Positions 37,854 through 47,214 of a stretch of 64,000 nucleotides of DNA are shown here, in pieces. Below the pieces are notes generated by a model. That model had not been told where the DNA came from. It did not search any database and worked only from the letters and a program-made list of their open reading frames with translations. The stretch lies in assembly GCF_017315705.1 (NCBI RefSeq), contig NZ_JAFLRF010000008.1, forward strand, positions 186,001 to 250,000. The letters are read 5' to 3'. The translations under genes were made by a program, and so were the position numbers. This stretch comes from Trinickia mobilis. GTDB taxonomy: Bacteria; Pseudomonadota; Gammaproteobacteria; Burkholderiales; Burkholderiaceae. Within the stretch, counting starts at the first letter, position 1; each line of letters opens with the position of its first letter.

Positions 37854-38768
37854 TTACGACGCCGCGTTTGCCCGTCGGACGCCCAGTTCAGTTGCGCTTT
37901 CCTCAAGCGCAAGCGCAATGAATGCCCGTGTTGCCGCGCTTCGATACGCACCTTTGCGCAGCAGCAACGCGGCGGTTCGCTGCGGCAGCGCCGGCTCCAG
38001 GGCCACCAGACGCAGTTCGCTGTGCGCGCGTGCAATCGCGGCTGGCAGCAGCGTTGCAATCGTGCTCCGGAGCACGATCTCGATCACCGCGCTGATCGAA
38101 TTGACTTCCATGGCAATGTGCGGCGCGACGCCGTGCTGCCTGCAATATCGATCGATGTAGTGGCGGGTTGCAAACTCTTCGTTAAGCAGCACCAGCGTTT
38201 CGCTCTCGAACTCGCGAAGCGTCAACGCCGCGCGCTTCTTCGCGTAGGGATGCGACTTGCCGACGACCATCGCCAGAGCTTCGACGAACAGCACCTCGGT
38301 CTCGATGTCTAGAGAACGCGTATTGTCGAATGCGATGCCGACATCGAGCACATCTTCGTTCAACAACGCTTCCATCCGGTCCTGCGGCATTTCGGCGATG
38401 TTCAGCGTGATGTTCGGATAGCGGCGGTTGTACTTCTCCAGCAGCGGACCGATCAGGTAAGCGGTGAACGTCGGGGTCATCGCGAGGCGCAGCGAGCCGC
38501 GGCTCAATTCCTGCACGTCGTGGATCGCCCGCTCGCCCGCCTTGAGGTCTTGCAACGCGCGCTGCGCATAGCGCGCATACGCCGTGCCGGCGTCGGTCAG
38601 CTGGATCGTACGGCCGGACCGGTCGAGCAATTGCACGCGCAGCGCGTCCTCGAGCTGCCTGATCTGCTGCGACAGCGTTGGCTGCGACACGTGCAGCGCC
38701 TCGGCCGCACGCGTGAAATTACGGTGTTCCGCGACTGCCAGAAAGTACCGAATGTGCCGGAGCAGCAT
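37854..38768 (-). CDS. cynR: CynR-type LysR regulator of the cyanate operon
   Basis: A 304-residue LysR activator. The ATG at 38768 (MLLRHIRYFLAVAEHRNF) is preceded by GGAGGG and matches the CynR N-terminus. The helix-turn-helix is NFTRAAEALHVSQPTLSQQIRQLEDALRVQLLDRSGR. The C-terminal effector domain is about 90-300. It is divergent from cynT with a 122-base shared region containing a palindromic LysR-type box. By analogy with E. coli it should activate cynTSX in response to cyanate and repress itself. The assignment rests on context as much as on sequence. Confidence 0.92.
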   Translation of the reverse strand: MLLRHIRYFLAVAEHRNFTRAAEALHVSQPTLSQQIRQLEDALRVQLLDRSGRTIQLTDAGTAYARYAQRALQDLKAGERAIHDVQELSRGSLRLAMTPTFTAYLIGPLLEKYNRRYPNITLNIAEMPQDRMEALLNEDVLDVGIAFDNTRSLDIETEVLFVEALAMVVGKSHPYAKKRAALTLREFESETLVLLNEEFATRHYIDRYCRQHGVAPHIAMEVNSISAVIEIVLRSTIATLLPAAIARAHSELRLVALEPALPQRTAALLLRKGAYRSAATRAFIALALEESATELGVRRANAAS

Positions 38769-38781
38769 GAAACCCTCCAAA

Positions 38782-38800
38782 CTATTGGCATTGCCTATAG
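38782..38800. promoter_or_regulatory. Candidate CynR binding box
   Basis: The sequence CTATTGGCATTGCCTATAG is a 9-1-9 palindrome with one mismatch, beginning 14 bases from the cynR start and about 90 bases from cynT. Its ATTGGCATTGCCTAT core fits the interrupted dyad of LysR sites, and its position suits both autorepression and activation of the cyn genes. A further CTATAG lies just after 38825. Confidence 0.6.
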
Positions 38801-38890
38801 ACAGAATAATAAACCGGTCTTGGACACTATAGTTTGAGCGACGCATTCTTCGTCCATCGGTTCTCGACCAAGACCCAGATGGAGCGAAAC

Positions 38891-39550
38891 ATGCAAGACA
38901 TCATCGATGGCTTCCTGAAGTTCCAGCGCGACGCGTTTCCGCAGCGCTCCGAGCTTTTCAAGCAGCTGGCCACGAGCCAGCACCCGCGCACCTTGTTCAT
39001 TTCATGCTCGGACAGCCGGCTCGTACCGGAACTCGTCACGCAGCGCGAGCCGGGCGACCTGTTCGTGATCCGCAACGCCGGCAACATCGTGCCGTCGTAC
39101 GGCCCGGAACCGGGCGGCGTGACCGCCACGGTCGAATACGCGGTCGCCGGGCTCGGCGTCACCGACGTCGTGATCTGCGGTCACTCCGATTGTGGCGCAA
39201 TGACGGCGATCGCCACCTGCAAGTGCATGGACCATATGCCGGCCGTGCGCAACTGGCTGCATTACGCGGATTCCGCGAAGGTCGTCAGCGAGGTGCGGGA
39301 GCACAAGAGCGAACGCGACCGGGTCGACTCGATGGTCCGCGAAAACGTGATCGCCCAGCTCGCCAACATCAAGACCCATCCTTCCGTGCGGCTCGCGCTC
39401 GACCGCGACAGTCTCGCGCTGCACGGCTGGGTCTACGACATCGAAACCGGCTCGATCGACACGCTCGATGGCACGACGGGCCATTTCGTTTCGCTCGCGG
39501 AACATCCGCTTGCGTGTGCAACCCCGGCTCGACTCAACCTCGTTGCCTGA
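38891..39550 (+). CDS. cynT: Carbonic anhydrase CynT
   Basis: Beta-class zinc carbonic anhydrase, 219 residues, the same length as E. coli CynT. It returns CO2 released by cyanase to bicarbonate, which cyanase consumes. Zinc ligands fall at Cys39, His98 and Cys101 (SCSDSR and CGHSDCG), identical positions to the E. coli protein, with the Asp41-Arg43 dyad. The ATG at 38891 is chosen over an upstream one because [19 protein letters not shown] matches the family start and GGAGC lies before it. First gene of the cyn operon. Confidence 0.97.
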   Translation: MQDIIDGFLKFQRDAFPQRSELFKQLATSQHPRTLFISCSDSRLVPELVTQREPGDLFVIRNAGNIVPSYGPEPGGVTATVEYAVAGLGVTDVVICGHSDCGAMTAIATCKCMDHMPAVRNWLHYADSAKVVSEVREHKSERDRVDSMVRENVIAQLANIKTHPSVRLALDRDSLALHGWVYDIETGSIDTLDGTTGHFVSLAEHPLACATPARLNLVA

Positions 39551-39583
39551 TCTCAACTGCTTTTCAACTCAAGGAGCATCGTT

Positions 39584-40054
39584 ATGCCGCAATCCCTACA
39601 TAGCCAGGCGCCCCGTCAAGCGCTGACCGACGTGATCATGGAGGCGAAGATCCGCAAGAACCTGACGTTCGAACAGATCAACGAAGGCACCGGCCTCAAC
39701 GTCGCGTTCGTCACCGCCGCGCTGCTCGGCCAGCACCCGCTGCCGGCCGATGCCGCGAAGGTGGTCGCCAAGAAGCTCGATCTCGGCGAGGACGCGATCC
39801 GTCTGCTGCAGGCCATCCCGCTGCGCGGCAGCATTCCGAACGGCGTGCCGACCGATCCGACGATGTACCGTTTCTACGAAATGGTGCAGGTCTACGGTTC
39901 GACGCTGAAAGCGCTGATTCACGAAAAGCTCGGCGACGGTGTCATCAGCGCGATCAACTTCAAGATGGACATCCAGGCCATCGACGATCCGGAAGGCGGC
40001 AAGCGTGCCGTCATCACGCTGAACGGTAAATATCTGCCGACCAAGCCGTTCTGA
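39584..40054 (+). CDS. cynS: Cyanate hydratase (cyanase)
   Basis: Decameric enzyme converting cyanate plus bicarbonate to ammonia and CO2. The 156-residue protein has its catalytic residues at Arg96, Glu99 (MYRFYEM) and Ser122 ([10 protein letters not shown]), the same numbers as in E. coli. The N-terminal helical domain ([19 protein letters not shown]) resembles a helix-turn-helix fold, as in all cyanases. AAGGAG precedes the ATG by 7 bases. It lies 33 bases after cynT, and a strong hairpin follows before the transporter gene. Confidence 0.97.
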   Translation: MPQSLHSQAPRQALTDVIMEAKIRKNLTFEQINEGTGLNVAFVTAALLGQHPLPADAAKVVAKKLDLGEDAIRLLQAIPLRGSIPNGVPTDPTMYRFYEMVQVYGSTLKALIHEKLGDGVISAINFKMDIQAIDDPEGGKRAVITLNGKYLPTKPF

Positions 40055-40061
40055 AGAAACT

Positions 40062-40093
40062 GCGGGAGTCATTCTTGGGTGAATGACTCCCGC
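40062..40093 (+). terminator. Strong hairpin between cynS and cynX-like gene
   Basis: GCGGGAGTCATTC and GAATGACTCCCGC form a perfect 13-base stem around a 6-base loop, 7 bases after the cynS stop. The following run (GGTATTTCTT) is only moderately T-rich. This could end most cynTS transcripts or act as an RNA processing/stability element that lowers expression of the transporter genes downstream. Confidence 0.75.
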
Positions 40094-40170
40094 GGTATTT
40101 CTTCGGATCGCACATTGTGATGCGGAGAGCCGTGTTCCCCGAGATTTAACGGCTTCGAACGAGAATTCCA

Positions 40171-41469
40171 ATGAAAGATACCGGAGCGATGCCAGACCGT
40201 CGCGGCGACGGCTACGACGCCATCGTGACGAATGGTTCTGTGGCAGAGATTCGCGATGTCAAAACGACTCACGAAAAATCGGCTGATGCGAGAAAAGCAG
40301 CATGGCTCGTCGTGGCGATGGTCGTCATCGCGATGGCGCTTCGACCCGGCATCGCGTCGATTGGCCCGGTCCTGCCGCGCATCAGCCAAGCGTTTTCACT
40401 TTCGCATGCAACGGCGTCGTTGCTGACGACCATCCCGACTCTGCTGATGGGTCTGTTGGCGCTGCCGACCCCGTGGCTGGCGCGGCGATTCGGAAGAAAT
40501 GGGGTGTTGCTTGCGTCTCTCGTGCTGCTGTTTGTTTCCATGGTGGCGCGCTCATTCGTATCGAACGTCGCGATGCTGCTGGTGACTACAGCAGGCGTGG
40601 GAGCCGGAATCGCGATATCAGGAACGCTGTTCGCCGGAATTATCAAGGCCAGGTTCCCAACGAAGGTCGCGATGATGATGAGCATCTATGCGACCTCGCT
40701 CGCGGGCAGCACCACGGTCTCCGCTGCGGCGACTGGCCCGATTGCCGCGCTTGCGCGCGCAAACGGATCAAACGGATGGCGCGTTGGAACAGGTATTTGG
40801 AGTCCCGTGGCGCTGATTGCGATTTTCGCGGCGCTTGCAATCCTCGTGTGGGAAAGGCGGGAGCTCGCAACCGCTACAGCCAAGACCCTAAGGGCTGCAC
40901 GATTACCGCTGACGAACCGGACAGCGTGGCTGGCCGCATTGTTTTTCGCTTGCGACAATCTCTTGTTCTTTGCGTTGTTGGCCTGGACTTCACCGATGTA
41001 TCGGGAGCATGGCCTATCCGCAGCATCGGCAGGCCTCGTGCTTGCAACGTACACGGTGGCGTTCACGATTGCGATTCCGGTGTTCGGGTTGTTGAGCCGG
41101 GCGCATGACCGTCGCGGGTGGCTCGCGGCTAGTGCGTTGCTCGCGGGAGCGGGGACTCTGGGGCTGGCATTGGCGCCGCTACTCATGCCCCACGTTTGGA
41201 TTGGCATTGCTGCGTTTGGTTTGGGCGGCGGCTTCACACTCGGGATGACCTTGCCACTCGACAGCGTACATAGCGCGGACGAAGCCAACACGTGGAATGC
41301 ATTCGTCATGACCGTGGGTTACCTGCTTGCCGCCGCCGGGCCTTGGCTTGTCGGGGCACTGCGAGATGCCACCGGCGCCTTTCAGGCTCCAGTTTGGCTT
41401 CTGTTTATCGTTGCGCTCGGAATGCTCGTGTTGACGCCGTTCCTCGCACCTAAACAATTTTCCAATTAA
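40171..41469 (+). CDS. cynX: CynX-like MFS transporter
   Basis: Twelve-helix major facilitator protein of 432 residues. The N-terminal 40 residues are hydrophilic, and the first helix is AAWLVVAMVVIAMALRPGIASIGPVLP, a strong CynX/NimT family signature. The GRNGVLLAS loop after helix 2 is typical. A later Met at position 7 could also be the start. CynX is inferred to move cyanate or a related anion, but its transport was never firmly shown. Placement after cynT-cynS supports the name. A hairpin lies between it and cynS. Confidence 0.87.
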   Translation: MKDTGAMPDRRGDGYDAIVTNGSVAEIRDVKTTHEKSADARKAAWLVVAMVVIAMALRPGIASIGPVLPRISQAFSLSHATASLLTTIPTLLMGLLALPTPWLARRFGRNGVLLASLVLLFVSMVARSFVSNVAMLLVTTAGVGAGIAISGTLFAGIIKARFPTKVAMMMSIYATSLAGSTTVSAAATGPIAALARANGSNGWRVGTGIWSPVALIAIFAALAILVWERRELATATAKTLRAARLPLTNRTAWLAALFFACDNLLFFALLAWTSPMYREHGLSAASAGLVLATYTVAFTIAIPVFGLLSRAHDRRGWLAASALLAGAGTLGLALAPLLMPHVWIGIAAFGLGGGFTLGMTLPLDSVHSADEANTWNAFVMTVGYLLAAAGPWLVGALRDATGAFQAPVWLLFIVALGMLVLTPFLAPKQFSN

Positions 41470-41496
41470 TTGAGTTGACTGATTACGGGTGCTGCT

Positions 41497-42732
41497 ATGC
41501 CAATCCCGCTGATGGCCATTGACACAGGTAATACGGCATTTATGCTGCTCTGCGCGAGTCTCGTCATGCTGATGACGCCTGGACTTGCATTCTTCTACGG
41601 CGGTCTGGTTGAGCGCAAGAACGTGCTTTCTATCATGATGCAAAGCTTCGTCTCTCTCGCGTGGACGACAGTGCTTTGGTTTGCGTTTGGCTATTCGATG
41701 TGCTTTGGCCCGACTTGGCACGGCGTCATCGGCAACCCGGCATACTACGCGTTCCTGCGCGGCGTCAACCTGCATACGATGTATACGGGCAACAATGCCG
41801 GTCTTCCTCTCTTTGTGCATATCGCGTATCAGATGATGTTCGCGATCATCACGCCGGCGCTGATCACGGGTGCATTCGCCAATCGCGTAACCTTTAAGGC
41901 CTATTTTCTATTCCTCACCGGCTGGCTCATCTTCGTGTACTTCCCGTTCGTTCACATGGTGTGGAATCCGAATGGAATTTTGGCGAAATGGGGTGTTCTT
42001 GACTTTGCCGGCGGCATCGTGGTGCATAACACGGCCGGGTTTGCGGCGCTCGCGTCGGTGCTCTACGTAGGCCGCCGCCAGGAGATGACGCACAAGCCTC
42101 ATAACGTGCCGTCGATCGCGCTCGGGACGGGGCTGCTCTGGTTTGGCTGGTATGGCTTCAATGCCGGCTCCGAACTGCGCATCGATGCGGTGACCGCATC
42201 GGCGTTCCTCAATACCGACGTCGCAGCCTCATTCGCCGCGGTCAGCTGGTTGCTGATGGAATGGCTCGATGTGGGGTGTCCGAAGTTCCTTGGCTTGCTG
42301 ACTGGATCGGTGGCGGGCCTCGCAACAATCACACCCGCAGCCGGTTACGTATCGCTGCGCATGGCCGCCATCATCGGGATTGTCGCTGCGGTAGTCTGCT
42401 ATGGTGCAGTCGCGCTAAAAAACAAGCTCGAACTCGACGACGCACTCGATGTGTGGGGCGTGCACGGGGTGGGTGGGTTGACTGGCACGATCCTGCTTGG
42501 TGCATTTGCGTCGAAAGCCTGGAATCCGGCGGGTGCCGACGGACTGTTGCTCGGCGGCAGCGCGTTCTTTGTCAAAGAGTGCATTGCGGTGATCGCGTCC
42601 GGTGCCTGGGCATTCATCTTTACAGGCGCGATGTTGTGGCTCATCGACCATGTGACGCCAGTGAAGGTCGATGCCTTGGCTGAACGGCATGGACTCGATG
42701 CCGAGTTGCACGGTGAGCAAGCGTATCTCTAG
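41497..42732 (+). CDS. Ammonium transporter (Amt family)
   Basis: Eleven-helix Amt/AmtB channel of 411 residues. Signatures include MLMTPGLAFFYGGLVERKNVLS near residue 30, FPFVHMVWNPNG, DFAGGIVVHNTAGFAALAS (the pore-lining first His), LLWFGWYGFNAGSEL, and VWGVHGVGGLTGTI with the second pore His. It begins 27 bases after the CynX-like gene and is probably co-transcribed. In this setting it would recapture or export ammonium released by cyanase. No glnK is adjacent. Amt is not part of the E. coli operon. Confidence 0.95.
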   Translation: MPIPLMAIDTGNTAFMLLCASLVMLMTPGLAFFYGGLVERKNVLSIMMQSFVSLAWTTVLWFAFGYSMCFGPTWHGVIGNPAYYAFLRGVNLHTMYTGNNAGLPLFVHIAYQMMFAIITPALITGAFANRVTFKAYFLFLTGWLIFVYFPFVHMVWNPNGILAKWGVLDFAGGIVVHNTAGFAALASVLYVGRRQEMTHKPHNVPSIALGTGLLWFGWYGFNAGSELRIDAVTASAFLNTDVAASFAAVSWLLMEWLDVGCPKFLGLLTGSVAGLATITPAAGYVSLRMAAIIGIVAAVVCYGAVALKNKLELDDALDVWGVHGVGGLTGTILLGAFASKAWNPAGADGLLLGGSAFFVKECIAVIASGAWAFIFTGAMLWLIDHVTPVKVDALAERHGLDAELHGEQAYL

Positions 42733-42742
42733 CGTTGACGCA

Positions 42743-42883
42743 TTACGAAGCTGCGCGCGTCTTGAGGAATCGAAGATGGACGCGGAATGTCGCTGACTGC
42801 TTAGCTGGACACCGCCGGAACGGCGTGTCCGGCTCTGCCTGCTTTAGCGCGAACGCAATCTGCTCTTCGGTGCACTCGCTCTT
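42743..42883 (-). pseudogene. IS3-family transposase OrfA remnant
   Basis: The minus strand encodes KSECTEEQIAFALKQAEPDTP, the start of IS3-family OrfA (usually KSRFTEEQIAFALRQAE). After that the frame breaks, and only an ATF-type piece of the helix-turn-helix remains. No OrfB or terminal repeats are visible. It lies 11 bases after the amt stop and marks the end of the conserved cyn block. Confidence 0.75.
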
Positions 42884-42958
42884 CGTTGCTGCCACTCCCA
42901 AGTTCGCCTCGCCAATGCCCCCAATGAGGAGTCGATCGGACACTGCGGGACGGGTGCT

Positions 42959-43082
42959 TTAGTACGGCCGTTGGCTCTCAACCTTGTCGCGGGTACGAAA
43001 GCCGCCGAGGCGGAGCCCGGTTCTGCCGTCCAAGGCGCACACATCGATGCACGGCGACTTGACATCGCTGAGGCCGCAATTC
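42959..43082 (-). pseudogene. DUF1289-family remnant
   Basis: The minus strand reads SPCIDVCALDGRTGLRLGGFRTRDKV, which matches the DUF1289 pattern SPCIxVCxLDxxTGxCxGCxRT. The two cysteines of the second CxGC pair are replaced by Arg and Gly, and the frame stops soon after. Upstream there is no start with a ribosome site. It is probably a dead copy next to an IS remnant. Confidence 0.6.
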
Positions 43083-43407
43083 CGGCGCACTGTGCTTCTG
43101 CAAGCGCATACATGCTTTGACCGCTCTTCCGCATGCCTCATGCCACGTCAATCTAGATGGGGACGCCACGTGCCTGACCGGCATCCGTAATGAATTTTTC
43201 ACACAAATGGTGCCGCCGCGACCTAGTGTGTTTCTGCAGGTGCATTTCTTCAGTCGATTGTCTCGGTGGGTGGCAGCAAGCGGTGGTTTTGCGGTTGGGC
43301 AAGTCGTTTTCGCACGTGGATCGGCCGATCACAGTGCGAGAGTCATGGTGCCGGTGACGTAGAGCCGGCAGTGAAAAGGCGTTTTACCCTTTTTCGCGAG
43401 GCACAGC
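43083..43407. other. Intergenic leader before the Asp-box protein
   Basis: No gene or clear element was recognised. It should hold the promoter of the secreted protein starting at 43408, whose ribosome site (GCGAGG) is visible at 43396-43401. Confidence 0.35.
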
Positions 43408-45051
43408 ATGAAATCAACTTTCAGACGCCTATCCCGTTTTGTCTCCCGGGGTCTCGCTGGCGGCGGCGTCATCGCGCTCACGTGCGCGTTCTGCCCAGGC
43501 GCGCAGGCGCAGACGCTCGGCCCGCTCGCCCAGGTGGCCGCGGGCGATCCATTCAGCGGATGCACCGCCGACCAGGTGCACGCGCAGGAGACCGCATTCG
43601 GGAGCATCCTCTTTCCAGCCACGTCGATCGAGCCATGGGTGGCGGCCGATCCGACCAGCCCCTCTCGCCTCCTCGTTGGTCACCAGCAGGACCGCTGGGA
43701 CGACGGTGGCTCACGCGGAAACGTCGGCGTCGTCTCCAACGACGCGGGCACCACCTGGACCAATTCGATCCCGAGCGGCGTTACAGACTGCACGGGGGGC
43801 AAATTTGCTCGCGCCTCCGATCCCTGGGTCGACTTTGCGCAAAACGGAACGGCCTTCTTCCTGTCGCTGGTCGTGGACCCCATGAAGCCGACGACTCCAT
43901 TTGGTGCACGAAACAGCGGAATGCTGGTCAGCCGCTCCGCCGACCACGGCGCGACGTGGCAACCTCCGGTTACGCTGATCCGCAGTAACTCGCCACACGT
44001 GCTGAACGACAAGGACTCGCTCACTGCCGATCCGACCGCGAACGGCTACGTGTATGCGGTGTGGGATCAACTGAGCGTTTTCCCGCCAACCAAGGACGGC
44101 GCCCAGTTGCTCGCAGAAAACGATGGCGTCGCGATCGCGCGCGAATTGCGCAACGCTACGGCGGGCGGTGCCCCGGTCTTCAAGTTCAATTTCACCGGCC
44201 CGAGCTTCTTCTCACGATCTACCGACAACGGCGTGACCTGGAGCACGGCCGCCCCGATCTACCAGCCGGGCACGAACGCGCAGACGATCGACAACATCGT
44301 GCGGGTGTTGCCTGACGGGACCCTGCTCGATCTCTTCACCGCGATCAATGTCACGCCATCCGGTCTCAGCATCGGCTATATCAAGTCCACGGATAAGGGA
44401 GTGAGCTGGAGCGGGCCGGCGTTCGCCAGCGATATAGCGGTGGTCGGAGTGGTCACGCCGGACACCGGCCAGCCGATACGCGATGCCTCCATCCTCTACA
44501 GTGTCGCTGTCAACCCAGTCACGGGGGCAATCTATCTCGCCTGGCAGGACGATCGCTTTTTGACGGCCAAGTGCAACACGGCCCCTGAGTCAAAGATCGA
44601 CGGGATCGCGTTCAGCCAGTCTGACGACGGCGGGGCCACCTGGTCGACGCCGGTGATGATCAACAAGACGCCGGCGAATGCCGCGAACCCGTGCCGACAG
44701 CAGGCGTTCATCCCCGCGGTGGTGGCGTCGGGCGACGGCAAGACTATCGTGGTGACCTACTACGATTTTCGTAACGACACGAACACACCTGCCGGGTTCG
44801 AGGGCACGGACTATTTCGCGCTCTTCTGCTCTACCTCCACTGCGTGCACGAACGCCGTTAACTGGGGCCATGAGCAGCAACTGACCACAGCTTCGTTCAA
44901 CATACTTGACGCTCCGGTGGTACGTGGCCACTTCCTCGGCGATTACATGGGCTTGGCTGCTAGCGGGTCCACGACCGTGTACCCGGTATTCGGCATAGCC
45001 ACGGGTCCCAACGTGACGGCCGAGTTGACCCGCCAAATCTCATTGCCGTGA
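43408..45051 (+). CDS. Secreted Asp-box (BNR/sialidase-like) repeat protein
   Basis: Exported beta-propeller-like protein of 547 residues. A signal peptide (about 1-35) ends at PGAQA. Five Asp-box repeats (S-x-D-x-G-x-x-W) are visible: SNDAGTTWT, SADHGATWQ, STDNGVTWS, STDKGVSWS and SDDGGATWS. They are spread through the sequence as in sialidases and related glycan-binding propellers. I cannot find the sialidase arginine triad with confidence, so an exo-alpha-sialidase activity is not claimed. The gene is alone and ends in a strong hairpin. Possible roles are host-glycan or plant-polysaccharide binding. Confidence 0.8.
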   Translation: MKSTFRRLSRFVSRGLAGGGVIALTCAFCPGAQAQTLGPLAQVAAGDPFSGCTADQVHAQETAFGSILFPATSIEPWVAADPTSPSRLLVGHQQDRWDDGGSRGNVGVVSNDAGTTWTNSIPSGVTDCTGGKFARASDPWVDFAQNGTAFFLSLVVDPMKPTTPFGARNSGMLVSRSADHGATWQPPVTLIRSNSPHVLNDKDSLTADPTANGYVYAVWDQLSVFPPTKDGAQLLAENDGVAIARELRNATAGGAPVFKFNFTGPSFFSRSTDNGVTWSTAAPIYQPGTNAQTIDNIVRVLPDGTLLDLFTAINVTPSGLSIGYIKSTDKGVSWSGPAFASDIAVVGVVTPDTGQPIRDASILYSVAVNPVTGAIYLAWQDDRFLTAKCNTAPESKIDGIAFSQSDDGGATWSTPVMINKTPANAANPCRQQAFIPAVVASGDGKTIVVTYYDFRNDTNTPAGFEGTDYFALFCSTSTACTNAVNWGHEQQLTTASFNILDAPVVRGHFLGDYMGLAASGSTTVYPVFGIATGPNVTAELTRQISLP

Positions 45052-45059
45052 GGACAATC

Positions 45060-45082
45060 GGCGGCGACTGGAGGTCGCCGCC
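45060..45082 (+). terminator. Hairpin terminator after the Asp-box protein
   Basis: A perfect 9-base stem, GGCGGCGAC and GTCGCCGCC, around a 5-base loop starts 8 bases after the stop codon. The following bases are not a T-run, so termination may be partial or Rho-assisted. Confidence 0.6.
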
Positions 45083-45313
45083 AAGTCTTCCGGAACGCGC
45101 AAAGGCAACTGAGCGCGCCAAGAAGTCCGCTTGTGCCGGTCGCGAGTACCACGAGGGCTCGGACACGAGCAAGATTGGTGTTACCTAATTGCGGCATGTT
45201 GACGGCTAACCTATCTTGAATCACTGGACGGCATTGACCCCGTGGGTGATCCAAAAGGCCAGGGGCGCGACTCCCCGCCGGCCGGTTCCAACGCGCGCAG
45301 TGAGAGGTTCACG

Positions 45314-47077
45314 ATGAACAGCGAGGCAGCTTCGCCACCGGGCGGGCCGGAAAACCAGACGGAAGTCGGCACGAACGGCGCCGATCGTTCTGCCGTGGCG
45401 GATGCGCAGACTCCAGATAGCACCCCGCGCTGGCATCAGATATTTCCGGTACTGACTGACGCCGAGATTGATCGGGTCAATCGCTTTGGTGCGATACGCA
45501 GCTACGCCGCCGGCGAATTCCTATATCGCGCGGGTGGCATGAGTCCAGGCATGTTCGTCCTGTTGTCGGGCACGATTCGATACACGGCACGCGACGGACT
45601 GGGCCATCGACGTTTGCTGCGCTCTCAGGCGAAACGGGGCGAATTCACCTCCGACGTCGGCATGCTTTCAGGCAAGCCCGGCCTTGTCGATGCTGAGGTT
45701 ATCGAGGATGTCGTGGCGCTCGTGATTTCGCCGGAAAGGCTGCGTGCCCTGATGATCGGCGAGGCGGAGCTCGGTGAAAGGATCATGCGCGCGCTGATCC
45801 TGAGGCGCGTCGCCGCGATCGAGCGCGGACAAGGGGCGGTGCTCGTCGGCCCGCCCGACAACGAGCGGCTCCTCGCGCTGCAACATTTCCTGCAACGCAA
45901 TGCTTACCCGCATATGACGCTTGACGAAAGCGGTGCCGATGCCATCGCGTTGCTCGAGCGCATGACGCCTCGGCGCGATGACATGCCGCTCGTTGTCTGC
46001 CCGGATGGCACCGTGCTGCGCAATCCGGACGACGGGCAGCTCGCCTCGTGCCTGGGACTCGTGCCGGAATTCGATCCCAGGCATGTTTACGACGCCGCGA
46101 TCGTCGGCGCCGGGCCTGCTGGCCTGGCGGCAGCCGTCTATGCGGCATCCGAAGGTCTGTCAGTGGCAGTCTTCGATTGCCGCGCGCCGGGCGGCCAGGC
46201 AGGCACGAGTGCCCGCATCGAAAATTATCTGGGCTTTCCGACCGGCATTTCGGGGCAAGCGCTAGCCGGCAGGGCATTCAACCAGGCGCAGAAATTCGGC
46301 GCCCACATCGCGATTCCCGTCGAGGTGAAGGGCTTGCATTGCAGCGTATACCCGCTCGAGGTGGAGCTTGCCGGTTCCCGGCGCATTGCGGCACGGACGG
46401 TAGTCGTCGCGAGCGGCGCGGAATATCGGCGTCCGGCAGTGAGCGAGCTTGCGCGCTTCGAAGGTCACGGCGTCTATTACTGGGCGACGTCGATCGAGGC
46501 CCGGCTTTGCCGCAGCGAAACCGTGCTGCTGGTCGGCGGCGGAAATTCAGCAGGACAGGCCATTGTGTTTCTTGCTTCGCATGCTGCCCATGTTCATGTC
46601 CTCGTCAGGGGCCAGGATCTCGAACACAGCATGTCGCGCTATCTGATCGAGCGAATTGCCTCGTTGCCGAACGTGACGATCCATATGGGTTCCGAAATAA
46701 CGGCCCTCGAAGGTGACGAACGGCTGGAGTCCGTCCACTATCGGCGACGCGATGGGGGTATAGAAAGTCTGAAGACGCATCACTTGTTCCTTTTTATCGG
46801 TGCCGACCCAAACACGAACTGGCTGCGCACGTGCGGAGTGTCGCTGGATCCGAAAGGATTTGTGTTGACCGATACCGACCTGGGTACACGAGCCAGCGGG
46901 CCCACTCTCCCGCTGCATACAAGTATCAACGGCGTGTTTGCAATCGGCGATGTTCGATCGGGTTCCACCAAGCGCGTTGCAGGGGCCGTGGGCGAAGGGG
47001 CAGCCGTGGTCGCGCAGATTCACCGCTTTTTAGCCATGAAGCGCGCCGAAACACCCGCGCCTTCCATGCATGGGTAA
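45314..47077 (+). CDS. cNMP-binding domain fused to thioredoxin-reductase-like oxidoreductase
   Basis: A 587-residue fusion from the ATG at 45314 (GAGAGG site upstream). Residues 40-165 form a cyclic-nucleotide-binding (CAP-like) domain (IFPVLTDAEIDRVNRFGAIRSYAAGEFLYRAG). Residues 185-250 are a small thioredoxin-like domain (LLALQHFLQRNAYPHMTLDESGAD). The rest is a pyridine-nucleotide-disulfide reductase fold with FAD loop GAGPAG (265-270) and NADPH loop GGGNSAG (408-414). The redox CxxC of true thioredoxin reductases is absent; the region reads GVYYWATSIEARLC. Similar fusions are known as uncharacterised FAD-dependent oxidoreductases. A regulatory link between cyclic-nucleotide level and electron transfer is inference. 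Confidence 0.88.
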   Translation: MNSEAASPPGGPENQTEVGTNGADRSAVADAQTPDSTPRWHQIFPVLTDAEIDRVNRFGAIRSYAAGEFLYRAGGMSPGMFVLLSGTIRYTARDGLGHRRLLRSQAKRGEFTSDVGMLSGKPGLVDAEVIEDVVALVISPERLRALMIGEAELGERIMRALILRRVAAIERGQGAVLVGPPDNERLLALQHFLQRNAYPHMTLDESGADAIALLERMTPRRDDMPLVVCPDGTVLRNPDDGQLASCLGLVPEFDPRHVYDAAIVGAGPAGLAAAVYAASEGLSVAVFDCRAPGGQAGTSARIENYLGFPTGISGQALAGRAFNQAQKFGAHIAIPVEVKGLHCSVYPLEVELAGSRRIAARTVVVASGAEYRRPAVSELARFEGHGVYYWATSIEARLCRSETVLLVGGGNSAGQAIVFLASHAAHVHVLVRGQDLEHSMSRYLIERIASLPNVTIHMGSEITALEGDERLESVHYRRRDGGIESLKTHHLFLFIGADPNTNWLRTCGVSLDPKGFVLTDTDLGTRASGPTLPLHTSINGVFAIGDVRSGSTKRVAGAVGEGAAVVAQIHRFLAMKRAETPAPSMHG

Positions 47078-47214
47078 GCCGCCTGTCGCGATGGGTTGCA
47101 AGGCTGGATATGCTGCGCGGACCTCTTTTAAATTTTGATGGCGTTACACCCGTATTGGAAAAGGCACGGACCGCTCAAACCAGGAACTTGGCCGCGGCGC
47201 GCTTCCGATGTGGC

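Noticed and set aside
43408-45051. Naming the Asp-box protein a true sialidase
   Set aside because: Asp boxes are clear, but I could not place the catalytic arginine triad, Tyr/Glu pair and Asp with confidence.
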